A stretch of 64,000 nt of DNA from Leptothoe spongobia TAU-MAC 1115 (GCF_018739885.1 NZ_JADOES010000025.1:1-64000); one strand, 5' to 3'. Shown: positions 25,034-33,196, counted from the stretch's first letter. Numbers and translations: made by a program. The notes: generated from the letters alone by a model not told the origin.

Positions 25034-26320
25034 ATGCAGCTTCGGGCATTTTTTCGCAACGCAGGGCAGTGGCTTTTTAAGTCACCTGACCAATCACTTG
25101 AGCAAGCCTACGAAGCGGCGTTGACGATCAAGAAAATAGAAGACGATTACTTCGACGGTAAACCTATAGACCAGGATAATAGCGACTATGGGGATAGTGC
25201 CTATCGCTATATTCAGAGTGAGGTTGAGCGCAACATTATCCTGATCAAGCAACGGATGGCAGACTTTGAAGCTGCCCGTTCCAATTTGCCCCAAGGGCGG
25301 CAAATGGAAGTACAGTCCTATGATGATCAGCAGGATGAATATACGCTGGATCTGATTGACCAGTCTGCCATCATTTTTAAGAAACTACGGTTTATTGATG
25401 AGATTTTAGACCGTTATGATGCGCTATCCAGTACGCTCGCTGCCTTAGGGACGGCTCCAAAGGGGCCCCAAAATAGCTCGAAAAATGGATCTGGCAAACC
25501 TGATAAAAGTCGTGCTGGCTTAGCCGCTCGTAGTGGTGTATTGCCCCGCTCAATTCTGCGTACGGTTGATCGAGTCAAGCAGGATCTTGATCCCAAGGCC
25601 GAAGGTGATGTCCTCAAGAGTTTTCGTAAATCCCAAGGTAAAACTAAAATCGCCCTGCGTTTTATTTTGCTATTGGTGATCATCCCCTTGCTGACGCAGC
25701 AATTGACCAAGCATTTTGTCGTGGGTCCAGTGGTGGACTGTGTACGCCAAACGACAGATGCTGAGGTGTTTCTCAATGATGAAATGGAAGAAGAAGCTCT
25801 CCATGAGCTGCAAAAGTTTGAAGAGCGACTGAGATTCGAAGTGATTTTGGGCAAAGTAGCTGCCCTGAGCGAAACCCAGTTAAAAGAACGTGTACTAGAT
25901 AAGGCCTTAGATATTGAAGAGGAATATCGCGAACGCAGTGCTGATTCAGTTAAAAATGTGTTTGCCGATATTTTTGCAGTGTTGGCCTTTTCCTTGCTGC
26001 TGAGCACTTGTAAACGCCAAGTCGCTACCCTTAAAGCTTTTATCGATGAGATTGTTTATGGTCTTAGCGATAGTGCCAAGGCCTTTATCATTATTCTTTT
26101 TACAGATATGTTTGTGGGATTCCACTCGCCCCACGGATGGGAAGTTTTACTGGAAGGTATGTCGCGACATTTAGGCTTTCCGGCCAATCGCGATTTTATT
26201 TTCCTGTTCATTGCCACTTTCCCGGTGATTTTAGACACGGTGTTTAAGTATTGGATTTTCCGCTATCTCAATCGGATTTCTCCATCTGCTGTGGCGACCT
26301 ATAAAAATATGAACGAATAG
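25034..26320 (+). CDS. pxcA: Proton extrusion protein PxcA (CemA family)
   Basis: A 428-residue inner-membrane protein of the PxcA/CemA/Ycf10 family, needed for light-driven proton release and acid adaptation. The N-terminal half is hydrophilic and charged (SLEQAYEAALTIKKIEDDYFDG). The C-terminal CemA domain has helices at IALRFILLLVIIPLLTQQL, a second near FADIFAVLAFSLLLS, and the conserved end LFTDMFVGFHSPHGWEVLLE followed by FPVILDTVFKYWIFRYLNR. The length fits the cyanobacterial form with an N-terminal extension. It has no operon partner; a palindrome follows it. Confidence 0.93.
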   Translation: MQLRAFFRNAGQWLFKSPDQSLEQAYEAALTIKKIEDDYFDGKPIDQDNSDYGDSAYRYIQSEVERNIILIKQRMADFEAARSNLPQGRQMEVQSYDDQQDEYTLDLIDQSAIIFKKLRFIDEILDRYDALSSTLAALGTAPKGPQNSSKNGSGKPDKSRAGLAARSGVLPRSILRTVDRVKQDLDPKAEGDVLKSFRKSQGKTKIALRFILLLVIIPLLTQQLTKHFVVGPVVDCVRQTTDAEVFLNDEMEEEALHELQKFEERLRFEVILGKVAALSETQLKERVLDKALDIEEEYRERSADSVKNVFADIFAVLAFSLLLSTCKRQVATLKAFIDEIVYGLSDSAKAFIIILFTDMFVGFHSPHGWEVLLEGMSRHLGFPANRDFIFLFIATFPVILDTVFKYWIFRYLNRISPSAVATYKNMNE

Positions 26321-26330
26321 GAAAATCCGT

Positions 26331-26358
26331 GTAGGGACCTTCCATAGAAGGTCCCTAC
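26331..26358. repeat. Perfect 12-bp-arm inverted repeat downstream of pxcA
   Basis: GTAGGGACCTTC and GAAGGTCCCTAC are separated by CATA. There is no T-run after it, so it may be a REP-like palindrome and not a canonical terminator, though it follows the pxcA stop by 10 bp. Confidence 0.75.
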
Positions 26359-26379
26359 GGGGGGTGTTTATAAGAAAAA

Positions 26380-26408
26380 TTGACAGGAGTGGTTGCATCC
26401 GGTAAAAA
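26380..26408 (+). promoter_or_regulatory. Candidate promoter of the Ser/Thr kinase
   Basis: A consensus TTGACA is followed after 17 bp by TAAAAA. The spacer and -10 lie inside a hairpin with AGTGGTT/AACCACT arms (26388-26394, 26409-26415). The kinase start is about 97 bp downstream. Confidence 0.45.
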
Positions 26409-26504
26409 AACCACTACACTGACCAATTAGTCCCGGTACTTGGTAGGGGTACTCGCCCCGATAAACCGTTTAGTGGGGCGCACACACCTGTCAAGGAGCC
26501 ATCA

Positions 26505-28691
26505 ATGAGCACACCCTGGGAATCTGGCACCCCACTAGGTGCACGTTACAACGTATTGCGAGAGCTAGGGGAAGGGGGGTTCGGTCGTACCTATTTGGCC
26601 GAAGATTTGCATCGCTTTAAAGAGCCCTGCGTGCTAAAGGAATTTGTCCCCCAAATTGAGGACTCAAACCTATTGGCTAAGGCTCAGGAATTGTTTGAAC
26701 GGGAGGCAAAAATCCTTTATCAGCTTGAACATTCGCAGATTCCCAAATTTCGTGAGCTGATGCGGGAGGGGGGCAAACTTTTTCTAGTCCAAGACTATGT
26801 GGAAGGGCCAACTTACCGGGGATTGCTGCAAAGTCGTCAAGACTATAACGGGCATTTTAGTGAGACTGAGATTACCCAGCTGCTTTATCAACTGCTGCCA
26901 GTCCTGGAGTATATCCATAGCTTGGATATTATTCATCGTGATATTTCCCCTGAGAATTTGATTCTTCGTGCGCAGGATGGGCTACCGGTGCTGATTGATT
27001 TTGGTAGTGTGAAGCAAATTGCCGCCACCGTTGAGCAGGAACTGTCAGCTCCATCAAGCAAGACACGTATCGGTAAGGTTGGTTACGTACCTCCAGAGCA
27101 GTTTCATTCGGGTACGGTTGATGCTACTAGCGATCTCTATGGGTTGGCTGCAACGCTAGTGGTTTTAGCTACGGGTAGAGAGCCTCAGGATTTGACTGAT
27201 ATGTATGATAACTCTTGGAATTGGGAGCGCTTTGTCAGTCTGGGCGAACCGATCAACCAAGTGCTTAAACAGATGTTGGCTCCTTCTCCAGTCCAGCGTT
27301 ACCCATCAGCTGCTGCAGTCATGCAGGCTCTACAAGGAGACGTGGCTGGGATGATGGCGGCGGATAATGATAATGATCCCTCTGTTGTACCGGTCACGCC
27401 GCCTATCTATGTCAGTGACAATGGTGGAGCGGCTATGGGCAATGATGTTGAGGTCTATCCGACGACCGAGGCGACTCAGGTTGCAGCTCCCGACCCAGAG
27501 TCTACTACCTTAACGTCTACGAGTATTAGCCCTACTAGGCAAGATGGTAAATCGAGCCTTTTGCAGGCGTTGATTGGGCTCTTGGTGGTGTTGGGTCTGA
27601 GCAGTCTATTGATGGCCTTATTGTTTGGTCTGGGGATACGGCGACCACAATGGCCCTTTGGCCAAAGTCCGTCGGCAACCGATCCCATTCAGGAGCCGGT
27701 TGTAGGACTGACTCCTGATGAAGTGGCGCGCAAAGAGGCGTTGCTGCAGCGACGTGAATCCTTGGGGGTTAATGAAGCTTGGCTCAATCAGTGGATTAAT
27801 CAGCGCTTTTACGAACAGTATCCGAACTTAAAAGGACGTCCTCTCACATCAGCGGTTGAGGATGCTCCCCTACGTTTACGTTGGGATAATGAGGCGATGG
27901 ATGCGCTGGATACCCTGCAGCTACATTTGAGTACGCCTGCGCGGCGGGGGCTGGCTGCCTATGGAGCCGACGATCGAGAAAGCTGGCGTAAAACGGTGAA
28001 TCGTCTCAATGTCAGTAGTCGTGCGTTAGATGATTTGGCCGATGCCAAATTTGCCACTATATTCCCCCAGGAACAGCGAGACGATATTTTAGATGAGCCC
28101 CTTGGTCAAGTCTGGTACGCCCTGGCCCAAGATAGTGTGGAAGATTTGACCAGTGGAAAAACCCTTGAATCCGTTGAATTTGAGACAGGAGCCTTTAGTA
28201 AGCGCATGACTGGGCAGCTGGCCTCAGGACAGGGGCGAGTCTTTATTCTCAAGCTGCAAGAAGGTCAAAACCTACGAATTAACTTACAGACGCCTGAAAA
28301 TAGCACTCTGATGTCTCTTTATCTGCCGGTACCGTCGCAAAAAGAGCCTTTTTTGTTATCTGATTCATCAGAAACGACATGGTCAGGCCAGTTGACTCAA
28401 TCGGGATATTACGAAATTGCGATCGTATCCAAATCCCCAAATCCCATTAATTATGCCCTCAGTGTTGCTGTAGACAATATTCGCAATACGCCTAAAGAGG
28501 AAACGACTGACCCGCCAGAAGGTGATTCTGGGGAAGATGATACAGAGACGCCAACGGACAGCGAAACACCTACAAACGAGACGGAGACGCCTACTGATAA
28601 TGGGGCTGGGTCGGCTTCTGAGGAAGACAATCAACAGGGAACGACCGAGGAGCCATCAGACGGTGTTAACTTTGGTACTCCGTCGTCATAG
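26505..28691 (+). CDS. Membrane-spanning Ser/Thr protein kinase (Hanks type)
   Basis: A 728-residue kinase. The cytoplasmic N-terminal domain has the P-loop LGEGGFGRTY, the lysine in VLKEF, the catalytic HRDISPENLI (about 144-153) and DFGS (about 165), and ends near residue 280. A linker follows, one membrane helix (about 351-375), and an external part. This begins with a helical region (RRESLGVNEAWLNQWINQRFYE) of the type seen after many cyanobacterial kinases. A PPC-like beta domain follows (SGQGRVFILKLQEGQNLRINL; about 580-650), and then an acidic Thr/Glu-rich tail. HRDIS in place of HRDLK is common in cyanobacterial kinases. The external ligand is unknown. AAGGAG lies eight bases before the ATG. 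Confidence 0.92.
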   Translation: MSTPWESGTPLGARYNVLRELGEGGFGRTYLAEDLHRFKEPCVLKEFVPQIEDSNLLAKAQELFEREAKILYQLEHSQIPKFRELMREGGKLFLVQDYVEGPTYRGLLQSRQDYNGHFSETEITQLLYQLLPVLEYIHSLDIIHRDISPENLILRAQDGLPVLIDFGSVKQIAATVEQELSAPSSKTRIGKVGYVPPEQFHSGTVDATSDLYGLAATLVVLATGREPQDLTDMYDNSWNWERFVSLGEPINQVLKQMLAPSPVQRYPSAAAVMQALQGDVAGMMAADNDNDPSVVPVTPPIYVSDNGGAAMGNDVEVYPTTEATQVAAPDPESTTLTSTSISPTRQDGKSSLLQALIGLLVVLGLSSLLMALLFGLGIRRPQWPFGQSPSATDPIQEPVVGLTPDEVARKEALLQRRESLGVNEAWLNQWINQRFYEQYPNLKGRPLTSAVEDAPLRLRWDNEAMDALDTLQLHLSTPARRGLAAYGADDRESWRKTVNRLNVSSRALDDLADAKFATIFPQEQRDDILDEPLGQVWYALAQDSVEDLTSGKTLESVEFETGAFSKRMTGQLASGQGRVFILKLQEGQNLRINLQTPENSTLMSLYLPVPSQKEPFLLSDSSETTWSGQLTQSGYYEIAIVSKSPNPINYALSVAVDNIRNTPKEETTDPPEGDSGEDDTETPTDSETPTNETETPTDNGAGSASEEDNQQGTTEEPSDGVNFGTPSS

Positions 28692-28764
28692 CAGTTGGTG
28701 TTGAGCGCCCCTTGCTTACCTTTATGGCAAAGGGCTGAAGCACCTTGGTGAGTGCCAGCACGCT

Positions 28765-29607
28765 TCAATAGTTCATAACTAAAATCTCATCCACTTTGCC
28801 GCGTTTGGTTGCCTTTGAATTAATCGCTCGGGTGGCACTAACGCGGACGTGGCGATAGTCCTGATAAAGGTCCTGAATAAACTCTGTATAGGCATTGCTG
28901 AGGAGCACTTTGCAACCTCGCCTGGTGAGGTCATCAACAACTGCCTTTAACCGTTGTTGCTCGGTACGATCAAACCCATTCCTGTCATATCCTGTAAACG
29001 ATGAGGTGGTGGACACGGGATCGTAGGGAGGGTCAAAATAGACAAAGTCATTGTGGCCTGCATTGGTAACGGATGCGGCAAAGTCTGCTTGCTGGATGGT
29101 GACATTGGCCTGATTTAGGTATTTGCTGACGTTTCTTAAAACGGTTTCATCAGCAATGGTGGGATTTTTGTAACGACCAAAGGGGGCATTAAACTGGCCC
29201 TTGGAGTTCACCCGAAAAAGGCCGTTGTAGCAGGTTTTGTTAAGAAAAATAATGCGGGCCGCCCGCTGTACCTTGGTTTTATCAGCAAATGTTGCTTCTC
29301 GATCCCAGCCGCGTACTTCGTAGAAGTATGTCTTTTCATTGCGATGCTGCTGGAGGGTTTCAATCAACTTATCTACAGATTCCTTGACCACCTGGTAGCA
29401 GTTGATCAGTTCGGAGTTGCGATCGCAAATCGTAGCCTTACCAGGTTGCAAAGTCAGTAAAAGCGCCCCACCTCCAATAAATGGCTCATAATAATGAGCA
29501 GAGCGAGATGGTACATACTTAAGCAGTTCAGGCACCAACTGCCGTTTGCCCCCAGCCCATTTCAAAAATGGGCGTAATGGTAGAGATGGGGAAGATAGTT
29601 GGACCAT
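28765..29607 (-). CDS. DNA adenine methylase, D12 class (Dam-like)
   Basis: A 280-residue N6-adenine methyltransferase of the D12 (alpha) class. The AdoMet motif is FLKWAGGKRQLVPELL at the N-terminus, then YYEPFIGGGALLL, and the catalytic motif is VYFDPPYDP (about residue 192). The enzyme is similar in length to E. coli Dam, so GATC is the likely target, but I cannot prove specificity. No restriction endonuclease is adjacent. It lies between the kinase and DUF751/rbfA genes, convergent with the former. Confidence 0.93.
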   Translation of the reverse strand: MVQLSSPSLPLRPFLKWAGGKRQLVPELLKYVPSRSAHYYEPFIGGGALLLTLQPGKATICDRNSELINCYQVVKESVDKLIETLQQHRNEKTYFYEVRGWDREATFADKTKVQRAARIIFLNKTCYNGLFRVNSKGQFNAPFGRYKNPTIADETVLRNVSKYLNQANVTIQQADFAASVTNAGHNDFVYFDPPYDPVSTTSSFTGYDRNGFDRTEQQRLKAVVDDLTRRGCKVLLSNAYTEFIQDLYQDYRHVRVSATRAINSKATKRGKVDEILVMNY

Positions 29608-29714
29608 AAACTCTTAAGAATTTTCCCCTCAGGAGAACCGAGCACCTACGGTAGGATGTATAAGGCTTTTAATACTCTGTTTAAAACAAAGGGCTACTGC
29701 TGAGCCGACAAAAA

Positions 29715-29744
29715 TTTAGACGATGCAAGTTTAGACGATGCAAG
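29715..29744 (+). repeat. 15-bp tandem duplication at the start of the DUF751 gene
   Basis: TTTAGACGATGCAAG occurs twice in a row. The second copy supplies the real ATG. The first copy's ATG opens a reading frame that stops after three codons (ATG CAA GTT TAG). Confidence 0.9.
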
Positions 29745-29935
29745 AATTTTTTTCCAATGTGTCGCGGTATCCCCGCTACTTTATTACATTTACCCTCGGT
29801 GTACTGTACAGCGTTGTTAAGCCTCTACTGCCGCTGTTCGAAAATCGCACCACTGCCATTGCTCTGGTGAGTGCTGTGGTAGCCGGCTTTATCTGTTTAA
29901 GCTTTATCCTGCGAGCAATGTTGGGATTGGCGTAG
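29738..29935 (+). CDS. DUF751 family small membrane protein
   Basis: A 65-residue protein conserved in cyanobacteria and plastids, with two hydrophobic segments: YFITFTLGVLYSVVKPLL and AIALVSAVVAGFICLSFILRAML. Its N-terminus MQEFFSNVSRYPRYFI fits the family. The gene directly precedes rbfA with 42 bp in between, an arrangement that I recall from other cyanobacteria. Function unknown; probably a thylakoid or plasma-membrane protein. Confidence 0.8.
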   Translation: MQEFFSNVSRYPRYFITFTLGVLYSVVKPLLPLFENRTTAIALVSAVVAGFICLSFILRAMLGLA

Positions 29936-29952
29936 GGTGGGCATTGCCCACC
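29936..29952. repeat. GGTGGGC/GCCCACC palindrome
   Basis: A 7-bp stem around ATT lies between the DUF751 stop and rbfA. A related GGTGGGC-TAT-GCCCGCC lies at about 23060. Both are probably members of a short dispersed palindrome family. Confidence 0.6.
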
Positions 29953-29977
29953 ACCATGAATTAACAAGGAGAAGACG

Positions 29978-30400
29978 ATGGCAACAAGTCGTCGAGTGGC
30001 GCGGGTATCAGCGTCAATTAAACGTGAAATTAGTCAGATGCTCTTAACGGACATCAAAGACGAGCGAGTCGGTGGTGGCATGGTCAGCGTTACCGCTGTA
30101 GATGTTGCTGGTGACCTGCAACATGCCAAAGTCTTTGTCAGCATCTATGGCACTGACGAAGTCAAGGCCGAAACCATGGCAGGACTGGCGGCAGCTACGC
30201 CCTATGTCAAAGGCACCTTAGGACGACGCTTACGGCTACGGCGAACGCCTGAAATTATTTTCAAAGAAGATGTTTCATTTGAGCAGGGGACCCAGGTACT
30301 GAACTTGCTCAGTAAGTTGAAACATGATCGTAGCGACGTTGATGAAGATGGAATTCCGACTGTAGTACCCAGTGCCATTGAGGATGAAGATGGCGTGTAG
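29978..30400 (+). CDS. rbfA: Ribosome-binding factor A
   Basis: A 140-residue KH-like protein that binds the 30S subunit during 16S 5' end maturation. The conserved features are [44 protein letters not shown], and [21 protein letters not shown]. An AAGGAG ribosome site sits eight bases upstream. The acidic tail ([21 protein letters not shown]) is cyanobacterial. It is seven bases before the next gene and likely co-transcribed with it. Confidence 0.97.
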   Translation: MATSRRVARVSASIKREISQMLLTDIKDERVGGGMVSVTAVDVAGDLQHAKVFVSIYGTDEVKAETMAGLAAATPYVKGTLGRRLRLRRTPEIIFKEDVSFEQGTQVLNLLSKLKHDRSDVDEDGIPTVVPSAIEDEDGV

Positions 30401-30406
30401 GCTCTA

Positions 30407-32044
30407 ATGCTAAAGCCCATCTTGCCCGATCCAGATAGTCTGTCCCTATCGCAGCTAGTGGCCCAGATGATAGTGGTGCGTACCACTGGGCATTTGTTTG
30501 ATCACGAAATTGAATATCCAGCTTGGGAAGCGACCCACACCCAGATGGAAGAATACATTACCGATTTGGGTGTAGGTGGTGTAATCTTGCTCGGTGGTAG
30601 TGCGGCTGAAATATCCTTACGCTGTCAGACTCTCCAGACGATGGCAGAGGTTCCGCTTCTGATCGCGGCAGATATTGAAGAAGGTGTGGGTCAGCGCTTT
30701 AGCGGTGCCACTTGGTTTCCGCCGCCAATGGCATTGGGAGAAATTGCTCGCACGGATTTAGACTTGGCGAAAACCTATGCTTACCAATTTGGGCGGTGTA
30801 CGGCCCTTGAAGCGATGGCCATTGGCCTGAACTGGGTGTTGGCTCCGGTGGTGGATGTGAATAATAATCCAGCCAATCCGGTGATTAATGTGCGGGCATT
30901 TGGGGAAACACCGGAGATTGTGACTCAGCTGACCCAGGCATTTATCCAAGGGGCGCAGAAATATCCGGTACTGACGACGGCAAAACATTTTCCGGGGCAT
31001 GGGGATACATCCATAGATTCCCACCTGAGCTTGCCGGTCATAGAACACGATTTAGGCAGGATTGATCGGGTGGAGTTGCGGCCATTTAAAGGGGCGATTT
31101 CCCCTGGGAAGGGTAAGTCTGTGGATAGTGTGATGACGGCTCACATTTGTCTGAGTGCTTTAGATAAGCAGTATCCTGCGACGTTATCGAAGCCGATTTT
31201 GACTGGGCTCTTGCGGCAGGAGCTAGGGTTTGATGGGCTGATTGTCACCGATGCGTTGGTGATGGGGGCGATTACGGAGACCTATGGTCCCTATGAGGCG
31301 GCTGTATTAGCAGTCGAAGCGGGTACTGATGTGGTGTTGATGCCTGCGGATGTGGAAGGTTGCATTCAGGCGATTTGTGAAGCGGTGCGGGTGGGGCGCT
31401 TAGACAAGGACCAGATTCGGGCTTCGGTGGAGCAGATTTGGCGAGCGAAGCATAAGGTATCAGGACCATTGGGCACTGGGCCGACCTGTCATGATTGGGA
31501 ACCTGCGGAGCCGGTGACCCAAGTACAGCAGTTGGCACAGCCAGAGACGTTAGAGCTGGCGAGGACTATTTTACAGGTGTCTAGTCGGCAGGGGGAGACT
31601 GGGTTTAAGCCAAAGGAACAGGGACAAAATGTGATTTTGGTGGATGATGTTTTGAGTGCTCGGCAGTTTTTGCCGAGGACGGCCCCGGCAATTACTGAGC
31701 CGATGGGGTGGGGGTATGAGCGGATGCTATTGGATAGTCGGTCGTCGCAGTTGCCGAGGACGGGGTTGCCGACGTTGGTGCAATTGTTTGTGCGGGATAA
31801 TCCATTTCGGCGGGGTGAGCCGGTGGTGCAGTTGGCTCGCAAGTATTTGGAGATGCTGGCAGGGGATTTGCAGGCGGTGGTTGTGTATGGCAGTCCTTAT
31901 TTGTTGGAGAAGTTGTCGCTGACGGATGATGTGCCCTGGGTGTTTAGCTATGGTCAGATGCCGATGGCACAGTCGTTGGCGTTGGAGACTCTTTTAGGTG
32001 AGGCGGTTGCTATTGATGCGGTAGATCGGAGTTTTACGGATTAG
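30407..32044 (+). CDS. nagZ: Glycoside hydrolase family 3, beta-N-acetylhexosaminidase (NagZ-like)
   Basis: A 545-residue GH3 enzyme. The NagZ signature KHFPGHGDTSIDSHLSLP is present (about 187-204), supplying the catalytic His/Asp pair. The nucleophile aspartate is in DGLIVTDALVMGAI. The NagZ-like part covers about 1-350; a C-terminal GH3-like domain of about 190 residues follows, which is longer than in proteobacterial NagZ but usual in cyanobacteria. It should release N-acetylglucosamine from muropeptides in cell-wall recycling. It follows rbfA by seven bases. Confidence 0.88.
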   Translation: MLKPILPDPDSLSLSQLVAQMIVVRTTGHLFDHEIEYPAWEATHTQMEEYITDLGVGGVILLGGSAAEISLRCQTLQTMAEVPLLIAADIEEGVGQRFSGATWFPPPMALGEIARTDLDLAKTYAYQFGRCTALEAMAIGLNWVLAPVVDVNNNPANPVINVRAFGETPEIVTQLTQAFIQGAQKYPVLTTAKHFPGHGDTSIDSHLSLPVIEHDLGRIDRVELRPFKGAISPGKGKSVDSVMTAHICLSALDKQYPATLSKPILTGLLRQELGFDGLIVTDALVMGAITETYGPYEAAVLAVEAGTDVVLMPADVEGCIQAICEAVRVGRLDKDQIRASVEQIWRAKHKVSGPLGTGPTCHDWEPAEPVTQVQQLAQPETLELARTILQVSSRQGETGFKPKEQGQNVILVDDVLSARQFLPRTAPAITEPMGWGYERMLLDSRSSQLPRTGLPTLVQLFVRDNPFRRGEPVVQLARKYLEMLAGDLQAVVVYGSPYLLEKLSLTDDVPWVFSYGQMPMAQSLALETLLGEAVAIDAVDRSFTD

Positions 32045-32100
32045 TGGATTGGATCGTCTCATTGGTCAGATATCTACCAAATAAAAAATAGGCTAAACCC

Positions 32101-32128
32101 TTGACGATTTTCTTGAAAATGGTAACAA
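32101..32128 (+). promoter_or_regulatory. Candidate promoter upstream of the 47-residue ORF
   Basis: TTGACG and TAACAA (within TAACAAT) are separated by 16 bp. They lie 157 bp before the small ORF at 32285. Confidence 0.4.
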
Positions 32129-32284
32129 TGGATACAGAAATAAGACGTTCGTGACCCGTTTATTGTTTGTTTTTTCAATGAGTGGGCTCATGGAAGTAGG
32201 CAACAGTGCTCTTAGGCACTGCAATCCGAAGGAACGCACCTCAATTTCTAAACACACTTACGTTGTATTGAGGAAGTTAATCCC

Positions 32285-32428
32285 ATGACATTACATCCCG
32301 TAACGCCCCTAACCTCTGTTCAAAACAAAGGACGACTGTTGAACCAGTCCCATCGACAGCAGTCCCGCAATCGTCAGCGTTCCATGCTGATGCGCACCAT
32401 TCAACAGGTTGCCCCCGCCCAAATTTAA
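32285..32428 (+). CDS. Small basic protein, 47 residues
   Basis: The frame starts MTLHPVTPLTSVQNKGRLL and goes on with a very basic, Gln/Arg-rich stretch (HRQQSRNRQRSMLMRT), ending QQVAPAQI. GAGGAAG lies 10-16 bases before the ATG, a promoter-like pair lies upstream, and a long perfect palindrome follows 18 bp after the stop. That is the layout of a genuine short transcript. I do not recognise the family. The high positive charge would allow nucleic-acid or ribosome binding, which is only a guess. Confidence 0.55.
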   Translation: MTLHPVTPLTSVQNKGRLLNQSHRQQSRNRQRSMLMRTIQQVAPAQI

Positions 32429-32446
32429 TCACTGTTATCTCTCCTT

Positions 32447-32500
32447 TCTTTAAACCTGCAGGGGCCTGATCAATTGATCAGGCCCCTGCAGGTTTAAAGA
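32447..32500. repeat. Perfect 54-bp palindrome, no spacer
   Basis: The sequence from TCTTTAAACCTGCAGG to CCTGCAGGTTTAAAGA is a perfect inverted repeat centred between 32473 and 32474 (27-bp arms, including GGGGCCTGATCAA/TTGATCAGGCCCC). It follows the small ORF, so it could terminate transcription on both strands, but no T-run follows. Perfect palindromes this long are usually unstable. Confidence 0.95.
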
Positions 32501-32601
32501 GTTCTTGCCACTCTGTGTGTCCTGTGGATAGGCCCCATGGCGAGGCATAGAGAGTCCTATGGCTAAGCATAGAGATAATTCGCATGGTAAATATACCTAA
32601 T

Positions 32602-32630
32602 TTGTCAAGTAAGTTTGCAATTCGTAATAT
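32602..32630 (+). promoter_or_regulatory. Promoter of psb34
   Basis: TTGTCA and TAATAT are separated by exactly 17 bp. The expected start of transcription is near 32637, inside the HLR1 box. Confidence 0.7.
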
Positions 32631-32635
32631 TATGC

Positions 32636-32653
32636 GTTACATTAATTTACATA
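32636..32653 (+). promoter_or_regulatory. HLR1 box (RpaB binding site)
   Basis: GTTACATT-AA-TTTACATA fits the published high-light-regulatory-1 pattern (two G/T-TTACA-W-W repeats two bases apart) in every position. The response regulator RpaB binds it. It lies directly downstream of the -10, over the expected start point, a position in which RpaB represses under low light. It is 32 bp before the psb34 ATG. Confidence 0.8.
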
Positions 32654-32684
32654 AAGACCCACTCATAAAAAAGGACATCAAATC

Positions 32685-32855
32685 ATGTACACCACCACCG
32701 ACGAAACAGGCCGGCTCAACAACTACTCCACTGAGCCCGAGATGTATCTAGCTTCCTATCCCGCGCCTGAGCAGCAGCGTCGTTATATGCTCCAAGGTGG
32801 TATCGCCACATTGCTTATTAGCGCTTTGATGCTTACAGCCCTAGCCGTTAGCTAG
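32685..32855 (+). CDS. psb34: Photosystem II assembly protein Psb34 (HLIP-like)
   Basis: A 56-residue protein, missed by long-ORF methods. The N-terminal arm MYTTTDETGRLNNYSTEPEM and the following YPAPEQQRRYMLQGG match the Psb34 family (Synechocystis Ssl1498) as I remember it. One membrane helix (ATLLISALMLTALAV) is at the C-terminus. Psb34 binds a photosystem II assembly intermediate at CP47 and is related to high-light-inducible proteins. An AAGGA ribosome site lies nine bases upstream. The HLR1 box in its promoter fits a light-regulated photosystem gene. Confidence 0.85.
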   Translation: MYTTTDETGRLNNYSTEPEMYLASYPAPEQQRRYMLQGGIATLLISALMLTALAVS

Positions 32856-32927
32856 TTCATCTAGATCGTATCGACAGTCGACGCGTGTTCACTTCGCGAC
32901 ACATTTTAAAAATAAGGAGACAAAACA

Positions 32928-33158
32928 ATGTTTGGTATCTTATTGGCCGTAATCCTTGTTGGTTGGGTTGCAGCATCCATCATTGGTACCCAAGCCTACT
33001 TTTTCGGAGAGCAGTCTAAGCCTATTCACGAACGCAACTGGAACTCTGAAGGCTTCGACAATCTTGCCAAGCTGGTAACCGGTCGGGAGACTGATTTCAA
33101 CGAGCGTATTTATCCCTTTAGCGGTGACGCTTATACCAGCAAAATTGCTAACAGCTAG
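32928..33158 (+). CDS. Small thylakoid membrane protein, possibly Psb35
   Basis: A 76-residue protein. An N-terminal membrane helix (MFGILLAVILVGWVAASIIGTQAYFF) is followed by a hydrophilic tail with HERNWNSEGFDNLAKLVTG and ERIYPFSGDAYTSKIA. It follows psb34 by 72 bp with AAGGAG upstream and a terminator after it, so the two are probably one light-regulated transcript. The size and the helix-plus-tail layout fit Psb35 (Synechocystis Ssl2148, which stabilises the CP47 module). I am not certain of this by sequence memory. Confidence 0.8.
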   Translation: MFGILLAVILVGWVAASIIGTQAYFFGEQSKPIHERNWNSEGFDNLAKLVTGRETDFNERIYPFSGDAYTSKIANS

Positions 33159-33196
33159 TTACCTTAGTTTCAGGTATTAGCTACAAACAAGTTCGA

